Assembly: GCF_017948675.1 (NCBI RefSeq)
Contig: NZ_JAGFBU010000003.1
Coordinates: forward strand, 149,627 to 213,626
Direction: 5' to 3'
DNA: 64,000 nt
Origin: Flavobacterium flabelliforme
GTDB lineage: Bacteria; Bacteroidota; Bacteroidia; Flavobacteriales; Flavobacteriaceae
Part shown: positions 35,740-43,569 of the stretch, piece by piece
Layout of the letters: each line of letters begins with the position of its first letter
How positions within the stretch are numbered: the stretch's first letter is position 1
Made by a program: the position numbers and the translations under genes
The notes under the pieces: model-generated
Seen by the model: only the letters and a program-made list of their open reading frames with translations
Told to the model about the DNA's origin: nothing
The model's database searches: none

Positions 35740-36576
35740 TTATAACATGTCCGTTTTAACGATTTCGCCTCTTTTAATAATTTTATTACTTCCAATTCTT
35801 AAATAATCACCAATAATTGCTTTATCTTCTATTATTGTATTTGATCCAATAATACATGATTTACCTATTCTAACATTATTACCTATTTTCACATAGCTAT
35901 CAATTAAAGATTTTCCTAAAACAACAGAATTGTTTCCAATAGTAACATTATTATTTAAAGTTACAAATGAGTCAATTTTACAATCATTTCCAGTTTTTAC
36001 ACCACAAGCAACAGAACAAAATGCACCTAATATGTTACTATTACCTATGTGAATTTTTTCAAGAACTAATCTGCCAGAACGAATTATATGACCACTTAAT
36101 ATTGTATTAATTCCAATAAATGTAAATTTACCAATATGAACTCTATCAGGATCAAGGATTCGAACATCATTTGCTAAAATAATGAAACTCTTATTAGGTA
36201 TTCCAATTATTGAATAAAAGATATACCTAACGGGTTTTATTCTAATGACTAAATTGTTTAAAAAACTAGAAGTTACAACAGTTTCATGGATAAGGTCTTT
36301 AAATAACCATATATAATAGTGTTTTGTAAAAAAATTATGTTTTCCATTTGGAACATTTGGTAATAATTTAAATATCAGGGCTATTATTAATAGTGTTAAT
36401 ACAGGAAACAATAATAGCGACAAAGAGATATAAATAAAAAAAAGCAGATTTGATAAATATTTTTGACAAATAATAGATAGGACAAACGGGCTGAAAGCAA
36501 TAATAAAAATGATAGGTTTTATTATCGTTAATGATAACTGAACTAATAACTCTGTGAATATGAATTCTTTTTTCAT
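35740..36576 (-). CDS. Membrane-associated left-handed beta-helix acyltransferase
   Basis: A 278-residue protein. The N-terminal third has two or three hydrophobic helices (IIKPIIFIIAFSPFVLSII, LLFPVLTLLIIALIF). The C-terminal two thirds are hexapeptide repeats ([LIV]-G-x-x-x-x) from about residue 130: DRVHIGKFTFIGINTILSGH, VTIGNNSVVLGKSL, VRIGKSCIIGSNTII. This is the fold of acyl-CoA-dependent acyltransferases; membrane-tethered versions occur in non-ribosomal peptide and polysaccharide loci. It overlaps the HAD gene by 4 bases. It may acylate the amino sugar before export. Confidence 0.8.
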   Translation of the reverse strand: MKKEFIFTELLVQLSLTIIKPIIFIIAFSPFVLSIICQKYLSNLLFFIYISLSLLLFPVLTLLIIALIFKLLPNVPNGKHNFFTKHYYIWLFKDLIHETVVTSSFLNNLVIRIKPVRYIFYSIIGIPNKSFIILANDVRILDPDRVHIGKFTFIGINTILSGHIIRSGRLVLEKIHIGNSNILGAFCSVACGVKTGNDCKIDSFVTLNNNVTIGNNSVVLGKSLIDSYVKIGNNVRIGKSCIIGSNTIIEDKAIIGDYLRIGSNKIIKRGEIVKTDML

Positions 36577-37358
36577 TGAAATTTTTTTGTATTATTTAAA
36601 AAATGATATATACCATTTTCTTCATTTGATTTAGTTATGTACTTCGAAACCTTTTTAATTTCAGAATGAGCATTTTCCATTGCGACTCCAATACCAGAGT
36701 TTTTGATTAGTTCATAATCGTTTAAATCATCCCCAAATGATAACACATTTTCTAAAGATAAATCTAAACTGTCTATCAATTCTAAAATGCCTAATAATTT
36801 TGAAGACATTTTCGGCATTATTTGAATATACTTATTGTTATCTGTAATTAATAGTTTTGTATTTATCGGTAAGAATGTTTTTAAAGTATCTAAACATATT
36901 TTTTCTTTTCCTTCATCTATTATTAAAAATTTAGTTATGTCCTTTCTTCCAATATCTTTTTCACTTATTTGTTGAGCAAAATACTGTGTACATTTTTTTA
37001 AATTCTGAAAACTTGAAAAAATTTCATTATTTGATTCTATTGAAAAAAAGGTGTTTTTGTATAATGTCGTAAATGATTTAGATAAGCTTTTGACATTATT
37101 TGATTCAATTAAATTTTCAAATATTTTAATTCCTGATTTTACACAAAAGCCTCCATTTGAAAGAATCCAATAATCATCATAAAACTCTTCGTATAAATTC
37201 TTCGGTAATAACTTCAAAGGTCTAGAAGTGTTAAATACGATTATTATATTCTTTTTTTTTTGAAATCTGATTGCTTGGATACACTTATCACTAATAGAAA
37301 AATCATTTTTAAGAAGAGTCCCATCTAAATCAATAGAAATTAGTTTGATAATATACAT
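36573..37358 (-). CDS. HAD-superfamily (Cof/IIB-type) sugar phosphatase
   Basis: A 261-residue phosphatase. ISIDLDGTLL gives the nucleophile Asp10 and acid/base Asp12. The NTSRP motif is the Thr/Ser site. A C2B-type cap fills the middle, and FGDDLNDYELIKNSGIGVAMENA is the Mg-binding C-terminal motif of the Cof family. It probably removes phosphate from a sugar phosphate. The aminotransferase, dehydrogenase and HAD-IIB phosphatase in one operon resemble B. subtilis NtdA, NtdC and NtdB, where NtdB dephosphorylates kanosamine 6-phosphate. It overlaps its upstream neighbour by 19 bases. Confidence 0.88.
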   Translation of the reverse strand: MYIIKLISIDLDGTLLKNDFSISDKCIQAIRFQKKKNIIIVFNTSRPLKLLPKNLYEEFYDDYWILSNGGFCVKSGIKIFENLIESNNVKSLSKSFTTLYKNTFFSIESNNEIFSSFQNLKKCTQYFAQQISEKDIGRKDITKFLIIDEGKEKICLDTLKTFLPINTKLLITDNNKYIQIMPKMSSKLLGILELIDSLDLSLENVLSFGDDLNDYELIKNSGIGVAMENAHSEIKKVSKYITKSNEENGIYHFLNNTKKFQ

Positions 37359-38374
37359 TGCTCTAAAGGGGTAGTTATTTTTAATATTTTTTCGTGAATT
37401 TCTGTCAATGCATAATAAGTATTAATCATGCTTTCTAGATTTGTTTCGAAAGGTATGTTTTCCAAATATGATTTCAAAAAATTTGTTATTTCATTACTAT
37501 AACCAGCAGAACTATAGCCTGATTTTAATGGGCTTTTATGGCTTATTATATTACATTTATTTGCATTAATATTAAATGGTAAATCAATATTTTTAGTCGT
37601 AACTTCAACTTTAGACAAGTCGTCTACATTAATAATATTCCCGTTTTCGCTAGTTATTTCAATTTGATGTCTAAATCTGGGATAAAACGAACCGCTTTTT
37701 ATATGTCCCACAATTCCATTTTCAAATTCGATAACAACACTTAAGAAAAAGGGCTGAATATTTTTTGAACAAAAGACATTTATTTTACTGAATTTACCAC
37801 CCATTCGCAATAGATAATCAAGTGGGTGTATCAATTGGGCTAACAAAAAGGACTCTATTATTGAATCAAAATTCCAAAATGGTTCAATAGGTTTACTTGA
37901 TAGATGCTCAATTGTAACTGATGATAGTTTACCAAAGTCTTTGTCATTTATTAATTCCATTATTGAATTATGTGAATCGGAATAGCTAAAATTCATTCCA
38001 ACTCCAATAAGGATGTTTTGGTTATTCAGTTCTAGAATGTTTGTAAGTTCTGAAACATTTCTTACAGGAGGTTTCTCTACAAAAACAGCAATCTTGTTTT
38101 CGATACATAATTTAATCACATTGTAATGAACTTCGGGAGAAGAGGCTACAAAAATGACATCAAAAGATTCACTAGTTATCATTTTTGTGTAATCAGAGTA
38201 TAAATTTTCAACATGTAATTTCTCTCCTATTTCTTTCAAAACGAGTTCGCTTATATCACATAAAGAGATTATTTCACACTTATTCGTTAATAAAATTGAT
38301 GGCAATAAATTATCTAGCATTTGTTCACCAAGACCAATTAAACCGACTCTGATTTTTTTATTCTTTTTGTTCAT
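37340..38374 (-). CDS. Gfo/Idh/MocA-family sugar dehydrogenase
   Basis: A 344-residue oxidoreductase. RVGLIGLGEQMLDNLLPSI is the Rossmann loop, and AVFVEKPPVRNV carries the conserved Lys of the E-K-P catalytic motif. LLAQLIHPLDYLLRMGG holds the His-x3-Asp pair of the active site. Family members oxidise or reduce sugar hydroxyls with NAD(P). In kanosamine synthesis NtdC, of this family, oxidises glucose 6-phosphate at C3 before transamination. It overlaps the Nudix gene by 17 bases. Confidence 0.88.
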   Translation of the reverse strand: MNKKNKKIRVGLIGLGEQMLDNLLPSILLTNKCEIISLCDISELVLKEIGEKLHVENLYSDYTKMITSESFDVIFVASSPEVHYNVIKLCIENKIAVFVEKPPVRNVSELTNILELNNQNILIGVGMNFSYSDSHNSIMELINDKDFGKLSSVTIEHLSSKPIEPFWNFDSIIESFLLAQLIHPLDYLLRMGGKFSKINVFCSKNIQPFFLSVVIEFENGIVGHIKSGSFYPRFRHQIEITSENGNIINVDDLSKVEVTTKNIDLPFNINANKCNIISHKSPLKSGYSSAGYSNEITNFLKSYLENIPFETNLESMINTYYALTEIHEKILKITTPLEQCILSN

Positions 38375-38855
38375 ATAATATTTTTTCGTTGTTGTTAAAT
38401 TTTGTTATTAGTTCTTTAATTATAATTCTTGTTCCCTCGAATAGATTTAAATTTATAGAATCATTTAAATTCACCCACATTATATCTTTAGTTTCTTTAG
38501 TATTGAAAATAAATTCAGTTTCATGAGCAAATGACAGGTAAGCAAAATCTAAATGATAATGTGCGTCTTCTTTATTGGAAGCAGGGATTAATTGTTGATA
38601 AAAAAATTCTGGGGGTAAAAGCCATTCTGAATCTTCAACTTTCTTTTCTTTATGGAGAAAAGAAAAAAGTTTTATATTTAATCCTGTCTCTTCTTTAGCT
38701 TCTCTAATTACTCCTTCTATCTGGTTTTCAAAGGATTCAATGTGACCGCCAGGAACCATCCAACGATTAAATTTTTTATGATTAATAAGTAGAATTTTTA
38801 AATCATTTTCATATTTATTAATGATAAATACACTAGTTGTGAATTGTTTAAGCAT
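38358..38855 (-). CDS. Nudix hydrolase
   Basis: A 165-residue Nudix protein with a complete box (GHIESFENQIEGVIREAKEE then TGL, matching GX5EX7REUXEEXGU, starting near residue 38). It opens with VFIINKYENDLKILLINHKKFNRWMVPGGH, a typical small Nudix layout. It hydrolyses a nucleoside-diphosphate-linked compound. In this operon it might cleave an adenylylated or NDP-activated intermediate. It overlaps both neighbours by 8-17 bases, so its synthesis is tied to theirs. Confidence 0.88.
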   Translation of the reverse strand: MLKQFTTSVFIINKYENDLKILLINHKKFNRWMVPGGHIESFENQIEGVIREAKEETGLNIKLFSFLHKEKKVEDSEWLLPPEFFYQQLIPASNKEDAHYHLDFAYLSFAHETEFIFNTKETKDIMWVNLNDSINLNLFEGTRIIIKELITKFNNNEKILYEQKE

Positions 38856-39972
38856 AGTATTTTTTTATTACATCAATCATTGTATCGAGATCCATTATGT
38901 CTAACCCCTCATGCGTAGGTAAAGTAAATATTTGATCAATCAGCTTTTCAGAATTATAGCAATCTTTATTTGTGTTAGAAACAATTGGAAGATTATATAA
39001 TGGGCAATATTTGTATCTTAATGGGTCTGAAATTATGTTTTGTTGCATTAATAGATTTTCTATTTCATTTTTATCTTTCTCAGGAACTAATAATGCTAAT
39101 GAATAGTAATTGTTAATAGAATTGTCTAGTGTTTTTATTTCAGAAATTTTAGAAGAAATTTTTAAAATATTAGTTTTTATATAATTAGCATTTTCAGTTC
39201 TTTTTTTTATTTTCCATTCTAATTTGTCTAACTGTGTAATACCAATTGCGGAATTTATAGAACTTAATTTAAAGTTAAGTCCTAAAAATAATCCATAACC
39301 ACCATATTGTTCATGAGTACTTTTAATAGAATATGCTTCGCCGAAAGACCTAATTTCTTTCAATTTTAAATAATCTACTTCGTTATTAATTAATAAAAAT
39401 CCACCCTCACCTGTTGTAATTAATTTTCTTTCATGCGTGCTGAAAACAGAGTAATCACCAAAACAACCCAAATAACTATCATTCAGTTTACTCCCGTGAC
39501 AATGTGAATTGTCTTCCAATACTTTAACGTCATTGAGATTACAAATTTGTGCAATTTCATCGATATTATTTGCATAACCCCACATAGGTACATTTATCAA
39601 TAATTTTGTTTTTTTTGAGATTTTTTTACTAAGGTCTTTTATACATAAGTTAAATGAGTTTTCTTCATTATCTACAAATACGGGTTTTGCTTTTAACGAT
39701 ATTATTGGTAAAACGGACATTATTGGAGCGGTTGCCGGCAGTATTACTTCATCACCTTCTTTAACTTCTAAAAGCATTAAAATCATCAAAATCCCTAATG
39801 TAGCGTTTGAACAAGTCAAAGAATGATTAGTACCAAAATAATTGGCCAATTTTTCTTCAAATAAAGGAGTGTAAGGCCCTTTTCCTGAAATCATTTTATC
39901 TTTTATGCTAACATTTATGTATTCAATGTCATTATCTGTAATATTGACATAACAATTATCTATTTTTTTCAT
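38848..39972 (-). CDS. DegT/DnrJ/EryC1/StrS-family sugar aminotransferase
   Basis: A 374-residue PLP enzyme of the sugar-aminotransferase family. It has the substrate loop MISGKGPYTPLFEEKL, PLP-binding TCSNATLG and VLEDNSHCHGS (Asp154), and the Schiff-base lysine Lys183 in STHERKLITTGEGG. It transfers an amino group from glutamate or glutamine to a keto sugar or keto cyclitol. It is of the same type as NtdA and BtrS, next to a Gfo/Idh dehydrogenase that could supply the ketone. It overlaps the nucleotidyltransferase gene by 4 bases (ATGA). Confidence 0.92.
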   Translation of the reverse strand: MKKIDNCYVNITDNDIEYINVSIKDKMISGKGPYTPLFEEKLANYFGTNHSLTCSNATLGILMILMLLEVKEGDEVILPATAPIMSVLPIISLKAKPVFVDNEENSFNLCIKDLSKKISKKTKLLINVPMWGYANNIDEIAQICNLNDVKVLEDNSHCHGSKLNDSYLGCFGDYSVFSTHERKLITTGEGGFLLINNEVDYLKLKEIRSFGEAYSIKSTHEQYGGYGLFLGLNFKLSSINSAIGITQLDKLEWKIKKRTENANYIKTNILKISSKISEIKTLDNSINNYYSLALLVPEKDKNEIENLLMQQNIISDPLRYKYCPLYNLPIVSNTNKDCYNSEKLIDQIFTLPTHEGLDIMDLDTMIDVIKKYYA

Positions 39973-40895
39973 ATTTTATTTTTAAATTCGTTAATTATTG
40001 CTTCTATTTTATTCTCTAGCATTTCATTTTTTGAGAAATTATATTTTTCTATAATCTGGTGGCTCAACTCCTGATACAAATTGATTGAATTTACAATGGA
40101 TCTGTAAGAGTTTTGTTGGTTTTCAAAAGCAAAAATTTTTCTTAATTCATTATTGATATTTTCATTTGCCCAATTTTGTACGCTTTTACCTTTGTAATGA
40201 AGATTACTTTTGCTTTCAAAAGAAAAGGTGTACCATTCTATTAATTCTATTAGTCTTTTTTTTAGAATGTTGTCATAAATTGTAATTCCATAATACAATT
40301 CATTTCTTACAACCATACCTATAGTTTTAAATGCTAATTGCCAAAATTCATTATAATTTTGGTAAAATTTTTCTTTATTTACTTGATATAAAAATTCACA
40401 ATGTTGCTTTTCATTAAAATGATTCGAAATTTTGTCTACGATTGCAGTTACATTTCCTTTGTCGTAAATAATCGAATGTTCGTTCCTTATATAATGATAA
40501 AAAGTTCTTAAACCTGTATCTATACTTGTTTTTATTTTATTAGGAATAATGCTAGTTAGATTATACTTGTTAAGTGCAAAATATAAAGTTGCCTTTTTAA
40601 ATTCCGAATAGTCAACTGGAATTATATCTAAAGTCATATAATTTTCTAACATTACTCTAGAAATCATTACATTTTCGATTGGATTAATAATGTCTAATTT
40701 AGAAATTGGTGTACCAATTTCTAAAAGCCAACTTTGATCTCCAGATAAGTATTTTTTTGGGTTTTTAGTAAAAAAGAAGACATCTATATCAGAAAATATG
40801 TCTTTTGCTTTAATTGAACCAAATACGATAGTAGAGTATATGTCCTTATTATTATTACTTAATATCTTTAATTTTTCAATTATCTCTTCTTTCAT
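39969..40895 (-). CDS. ANT(6)/AadS-like aminoglycoside nucleotidyltransferase
   Basis: A 308-residue nucleotidyltransferase. FGSIKAKDIFSDIDVFFFTK holds the GS motif and the metal Asp pair (Asp36, Asp38). YLSGDQSWLLEIG, NYMTLDIIPVD and NEFWQLAFKTIGMVVRNELYY align in order and spacing with aminoglycoside 6-adenylyltransferases (ANT(6)/AadE), which have similar length. It would attach AMP to an aminoglycoside hydroxyl. As first gene of an amino-sugar operon it could be a self-resistance enzyme or a biosynthetic tailoring enzyme. Which of these cannot be decided from sequence. Confidence 0.75.
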   Translation of the reverse strand: MKEEIIEKLKILSNNNKDIYSTIVFGSIKAKDIFSDIDVFFFTKNPKKYLSGDQSWLLEIGTPISKLDIINPIENVMISRVMLENYMTLDIIPVDYSEFKKATLYFALNKYNLTSIIPNKIKTSIDTGLRTFYHYIRNEHSIIYDKGNVTAIVDKISNHFNEKQHCEFLYQVNKEKFYQNYNEFWQLAFKTIGMVVRNELYYGITIYDNILKKRLIELIEWYTFSFESKSNLHYKGKSVQNWANENINNELRKIFAFENQQNSYRSIVNSINLYQELSHQIIEKYNFSKNEMLENKIEAIINEFKNKI

Positions 40896-41011
40896 TTATA
40901 TATCTATTTTGTTTATATTTTCGTGACTTAATGGTGCTGAAAGAATCTTTCATTTTTTTACATTTTATATAGTACATTCTCTATTCGTAACCGATGAATA
41001 TTTTAAAAATG

Positions 41012-41019
41012 CAAAGCTA
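41012..41019 (-). promoter_or_regulatory. Possible promoter of the seven-gene operon
   Basis: Minus-strand TAGCTTTG (plus CAAAGCTA) fits TAnnTTTG, 117 bases before the nucleotidyltransferase start and after the response-regulator terminator. No convincing -33 box is seen. Confidence 0.35.
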
Positions 41020-41076
41020 TAGATTAGTCCAAAAACTATTGCTGTACTTTTTGTGCCTTTTTTACAGTTTTTAAAC

Positions 41077-41107
41077 TAAAAAAAAACTCCTTTTTTTAAA
41101 GGAGTTT
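41077..41107 (-). terminator. Terminator of the orphan response-regulator gene
   Basis: AAACTCCTTT (41084-41093) pairs with AAAGGAGTTT (41098-41107). On the minus strand it is followed by a run of T, 25 bases after the response-regulator stop. It separates that gene from the seven-gene operon. Confidence 0.85.
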
Positions 41108-41131
41108 AATTGTTAAAATCTAGGATATTGT

Positions 41132-41791
41132 TTATATAATACCATTTTTTTTTGATTCGCTAACAATATCTTCATCATCGCCTTTTTCAATCTGCAATAA
41201 TTGTTTTATTTTTGATTTTCTTTTATTTATAGCACTCAAAGTCATAGATAAATGATTTGGAAGGTTTTTCGTTTTTACACCTTGAGAGAGTAGAGTGATA
41301 ATTTGTTTGTTTAAAATGTCGAATTTAGAATCGTTTATTAGATCCATTTTTATGCTTTTTTCTACCATTTCACTTCTATAAAATTCACCTTTTATAATTT
41401 TATTGAGTGTATTTATGAGATAATCAGAATTAGTAATGTCTATTTTTTCTAATATACCTTCAGGAGAAAAAGTTTCAATAATCCTTTCTAATTGTTTTGA
41501 TTTGAATATAGATGTTATGATAATAATCTTAAGTTCAGGATATTTTGAGCGGATTAGCTTAGCTAAATCTTCCCCGTTATTTATATTTTTTTCTAAATAT
41601 GGGGGCATACTCAAATCTAAAATTATAATATCAATTGGTTGTATTTCATTTTGATCAAAAATAATATTATAAGCAGTTTCTAATGTGTTGGTTGTGGTAA
41701 TTTCTGTATTTGTTTTTAAATCAGCTAAAGCCATTTTGTAGAAATCGGTAATCATAATATGGTCGTCGACCAATAGAATTTTAAGAGGCAT
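41132..41791 (-). CDS. Orphan response regulator with HTH output
   Basis: A 219-residue NarL/LuxR-type regulator. The receiver (about 1-130) has ILLVDDH, phospho-acceptor Asp near residue 59 in DIIILDLSMPP, IIITS, and the ILEKID lysine. The C-terminal part (about 150-205) has LNKQIITLLSQGVKTKNLPNHLSMTLSAINKRK, a LuxR-like helix-turn-helix. No histidine kinase is nearby. It is the first gene in the large cassette and has its own terminator, so it may switch the downstream operon on in response to a host kinase. Its -7 box was not clear. Confidence 0.85.
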   Translation of the reverse strand: MPLKILLVDDHIMITDFYKMALADLKTNTEITTTNTLETAYNIIFDQNEIQPIDIIILDLSMPPYLEKNINNGEDLAKLIRSKYPELKIIIITSIFKSKQLERIIETFSPEGILEKIDITNSDYLINTLNKIIKGEFYRSEMVEKSIKMDLINDSKFDILNKQIITLLSQGVKTKNLPNHLSMTLSAINKRKSKIKQLLQIEKGDDEDIVSESKKNGII

Positions 41792-41863
41792 GTATTAATT
41801 TTAGAAATAGTTTTTTTTTAATGTTATTTTTAGTTTTCTTTTAACCGTAATGTTATTCCAAGG

Positions 41864-42004
41864 TTTCCTGTAACGTCTTGGCGCTTGTAGCAGTTGGGGA
41901 ATAAAGATGCGAGTTTTTTCCATTAAACACAAATTTTCCAAATACAAAACCATCTTTAAATTAAGCCAAAAACCCCAATTGCTACAAACGGCTGTTAGCC
42001 GTAG
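41864..42004 (-). repeat. attC-like recombination site E
   Basis: Left half TTCCTGTAACG then CTTGTAGCAGTTGGGG (41883-41898); right half CCCCAATTGCTACAAACGG then GTTAGCCGTA (41994-42003). The inner 16-base stem has two mismatches. The unpaired spacer and large loop are as in the other sites. The left box complements the right box of site D and the right box complements the isolated box at 42671-42681. Confidence 0.78.
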
Positions 42005-42011
42005 TATTTTC

Positions 42012-42668
42012 TCATTTTATTGGTTTCCCAACAATATATGTGTCAATATCAATTCCTAAATTCAGTTTGGCAAGTCTTTCAATTAGTTTGTTGTCAAAGT
42101 TAATTCCTGCATTTCCACTAATATATTGATATTTACAAACAGAAATATAAGCATTAGCATTTTCGGTTAATTTTATTATGTTTTCGCTGTTCTTTTCTAA
42201 TTCCGTTAATAGTATTTCTAAATGATTATTAAGTTCATAAGATTGGCTTTTAATTGGTTCATAATTTATTCTGCTAAAAGTGTGTGTTGATTTTCCGTTT
42301 TTTCTTAATTCTCCTTTTGACCAACCTTCTGTTAGTTCTTTTTGCAATAGATTTTCTAATTCAGAATAAGTTAGATTTTCTGAAGTTGCAGAAAAATAAG
42401 TTTTATGCGCATTTTGAATCCAAACAGAATCAATTTCACTATTTTTAGTTAAATGAATTTCGAGAAAAAAATTTTCGTTTTTTATTTGAAAATATATTGC
42501 AACAATATCATCGCTAAAATCATTTTCATAACGTTCAATTTTTGGCTTTCCATTTTCAATTTCAATTTCAAGAACTTCAAGATACTGTTTGGTAATTTCT
42601 AAAGTAGGATTTAGAATTTCTTCAATTGCTTTTTCTATAAATTTTTCTTTTTTCACGATTTTTGGCAA
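42012..42668 (-). CDS. DUF4279-type cassette protein
   Basis: A 218-residue protein without signal peptide. The C-terminal half carries ENANAYISVCKYQYISGNAGINFDNKLIERLAKLNLGIDIDTYI, the pattern of DUF4279 proteins, often small cytoplasmic proteins next to toxin or immunity genes. The N-terminal half is Lys/Glu-rich and strand-forming. The only start at the 5' end is a TTG at 42668, 13 bases inside the cassette boundary. A later start cannot be excluded. It is the only gene in an 807-base cassette ending with site E. Confidence 0.65.
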   Translation of the reverse strand: MPKIVKKEKFIEKAIEEILNPTLEITKQYLEVLEIEIENGKPKIERYENDFSDDIVAIYFQIKNENFFLEIHLTKNSEIDSVWIQNAHKTYFSATSENLTYSELENLLQKELTEGWSKGELRKNGKSTHTFSRINYEPIKSQSYELNNHLEILLTELEKNSENIIKLTENANAYISVCKYQYISGNAGINFDNKLIERLAKLNLGIDIDTYIVGKPIK

Positions 42669-42670
42669 TA

Positions 42671-42751
42671 TTACGGCTAACTAGTATATATGTATGACTA
42701 AATTATACCCATACAACCAATTTATGGTAGATTGGTATGACTAAATCATAC
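42671..42751. promoter_or_regulatory. First cassette junction and paired palindromes (attI-like?)
   Basis: TTACGGCTAAC (42671-42681) is the outer box complementary to site E, but no attC stem lies beyond it, so this is the leading edge of the array. Next to it are two 17-base near-palindromes, GTATGACTAAATTATAC (42692-42708) and GTATGACTAAATCATAC (42735-42751), 43 bases apart, about four helical turns. They could be integrase or repressor binding sites at a primary or secondary insertion point, or promoter operators. Confidence 0.45.
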
Positions 42752-43134
42752 TTTATTTCAAATCAAAAATATAAAAAATTATTTACAAAATATATACTTT
42801 TTTAGGAATATAAAAATGTAGCTTTGAATATTTATCATTTTTTTTAGTTCTCTAACCATCATTAAGATGCTTGTATCTATTTCTCTTATAAAATTTCCAT
42901 CACACATAAATACCTAAAATCGGTATAACATTAGTCTTATTTAACACCATTCTATAGTTACCATAAATTTGATCAATTATAGTGTGTGACTTCCGAATTG
43001 AATACTATAGTTTAAGTTTTTTTTTATAAAAAAGGATGCCCATAGTAGGAATCTTTTAAATTTAATGTATACTAGTTAATCTGATAGGAAATCTTATGAA
43101 GAACAATTTTAAATTACTCTTTCCTCTAAAAATT
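42752..43134. other. Gap with a degenerate copy of the regulatory motif
   Basis: About 380 AT-rich bases. AGTGTGTGAC (42981-42990) followed by TTCCGAATTGAATAC (42991-43005) matches the recurring motif and its flank seen at 21931 and 54036, with one base missing in the core. A minus-strand frame of 41 codons begins near 42906 (MCDGNFIREIDT) and could be the start of a gene cut off by cassette insertion. No good promoter is evident. Confidence 0.35.
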
Positions 43135-43416
43135 TTATTTTTTTTCTGAATTGTCAGTAGAGTCTAAATCGTCATAATATTTTTCAAAATCAAAATCAAT
43201 ATTAAATAGATCTCTAGGGTGTACACGAAGACCTTTGGCAAGTTCTATAAGACTTGAAAGTTGACAATCAATTTTATTATTGGCAATATTACTTATCTTT
43301 CCACTATGAATTTCACATTTAGCTGCAATTTTTGCATAAGTATTTTCTCCTTTTAAAGATTTAACTTTTTGTGCAATCAATTCTTTAATTTCTTTGGTCT
43401 TATTTTCATTCTTCAT
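43135..43416 (-). CDS. XRE-family helix-turn-helix protein
   Basis: From the ATG at 43414-43416 the protein has 93 residues; an upstream in-frame start would add a hydrophobic leader that is not expected. The XRE fold is clear: NTYAKIAAKCEIHSGKISNIAN as the helix-turn-helix, then LSSLIELAKGLRVHPRDLF. The tail is acidic (FEKYYDDLDSTD). It is divergent from the structured SusC leader, and a near-palindrome lies between the two starts, so it may bind there. Its target is not known. Confidence 0.85.
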   Translation of the reverse strand: MKNENKTKEIKELIAQKVKSLKGENTYAKIAAKCEIHSGKISNIANNKIDCQLSSLIELAKGLRVHPRDLFNIDFDFEKYYDDLDSTDNSEKK

Positions 43417-43459
43417 TATTATCTTTTGATGCAATTTGAATAAAACTTGAAAAATATTC

Positions 43460-43531
43460 ATTGCCGAATTCGGTAATATGAATAAAATAATTATCTTTGT
43501 CTAAAGATTACAGTTGAAAATTGTAATTTTG
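43460..43531 (+). promoter_or_regulatory. Promoter region of the SusC leader with palindromic motif
   Basis: ATTGCCGAATTCGGTAAT (43460-43477) is a near-perfect palindrome sharing the CCGAATT core of the recurring motif. Eighteen bases further is TTTG (43496-43499), and TAATTTTG (43524-43531) fits the -7 box. The spacer of 24 is longer than usual, so the -33 assignment is uncertain. Transcription would start about 440 bases before susC. Confidence 0.45.
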
Positions 43532-43569
43532 CGACTCTTCAAAAAATATTGAAGCATTCGCTTTGAATC

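Larger units (their letters stand above)
34153..41873 (-). mobile_element. Very large (about 7.7 kb) putative gene cassette
   Basis: On the minus strand the segment begins just inside the outer box of site E (GTTACAGGAA) and ends with attC-like site D, whose opening box TTCCTGTAAC is the exact complement. This is the signature of one excisable cassette. It contains eight minus-strand genes: an orphan response regulator with its own terminator, then seven overlapping genes. Ordinary integron cassettes are usually 0.5-1.5 kb with one or two genes. Confidence 0.6.
29205..42681 (-). mobile_element. Integron-like cassette array without integrase
   Basis: Six attC-like sites (29.2, 29.8, 32.7, 33.4, 34.1 and 41.9 kb) in one orientation separate minus-strand genes, each gene followed by a site. 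Outer boxes of adjoining sites are complementary (34144 with 33550; 41864 with 34282; 33417 with 32804; 42671 with 42003), which is what cassette insertion produces. No tyrosine integrase of the IntI type is within the window. It fits the CALIN concept (attC clusters without integrase). Confidence 0.6.
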
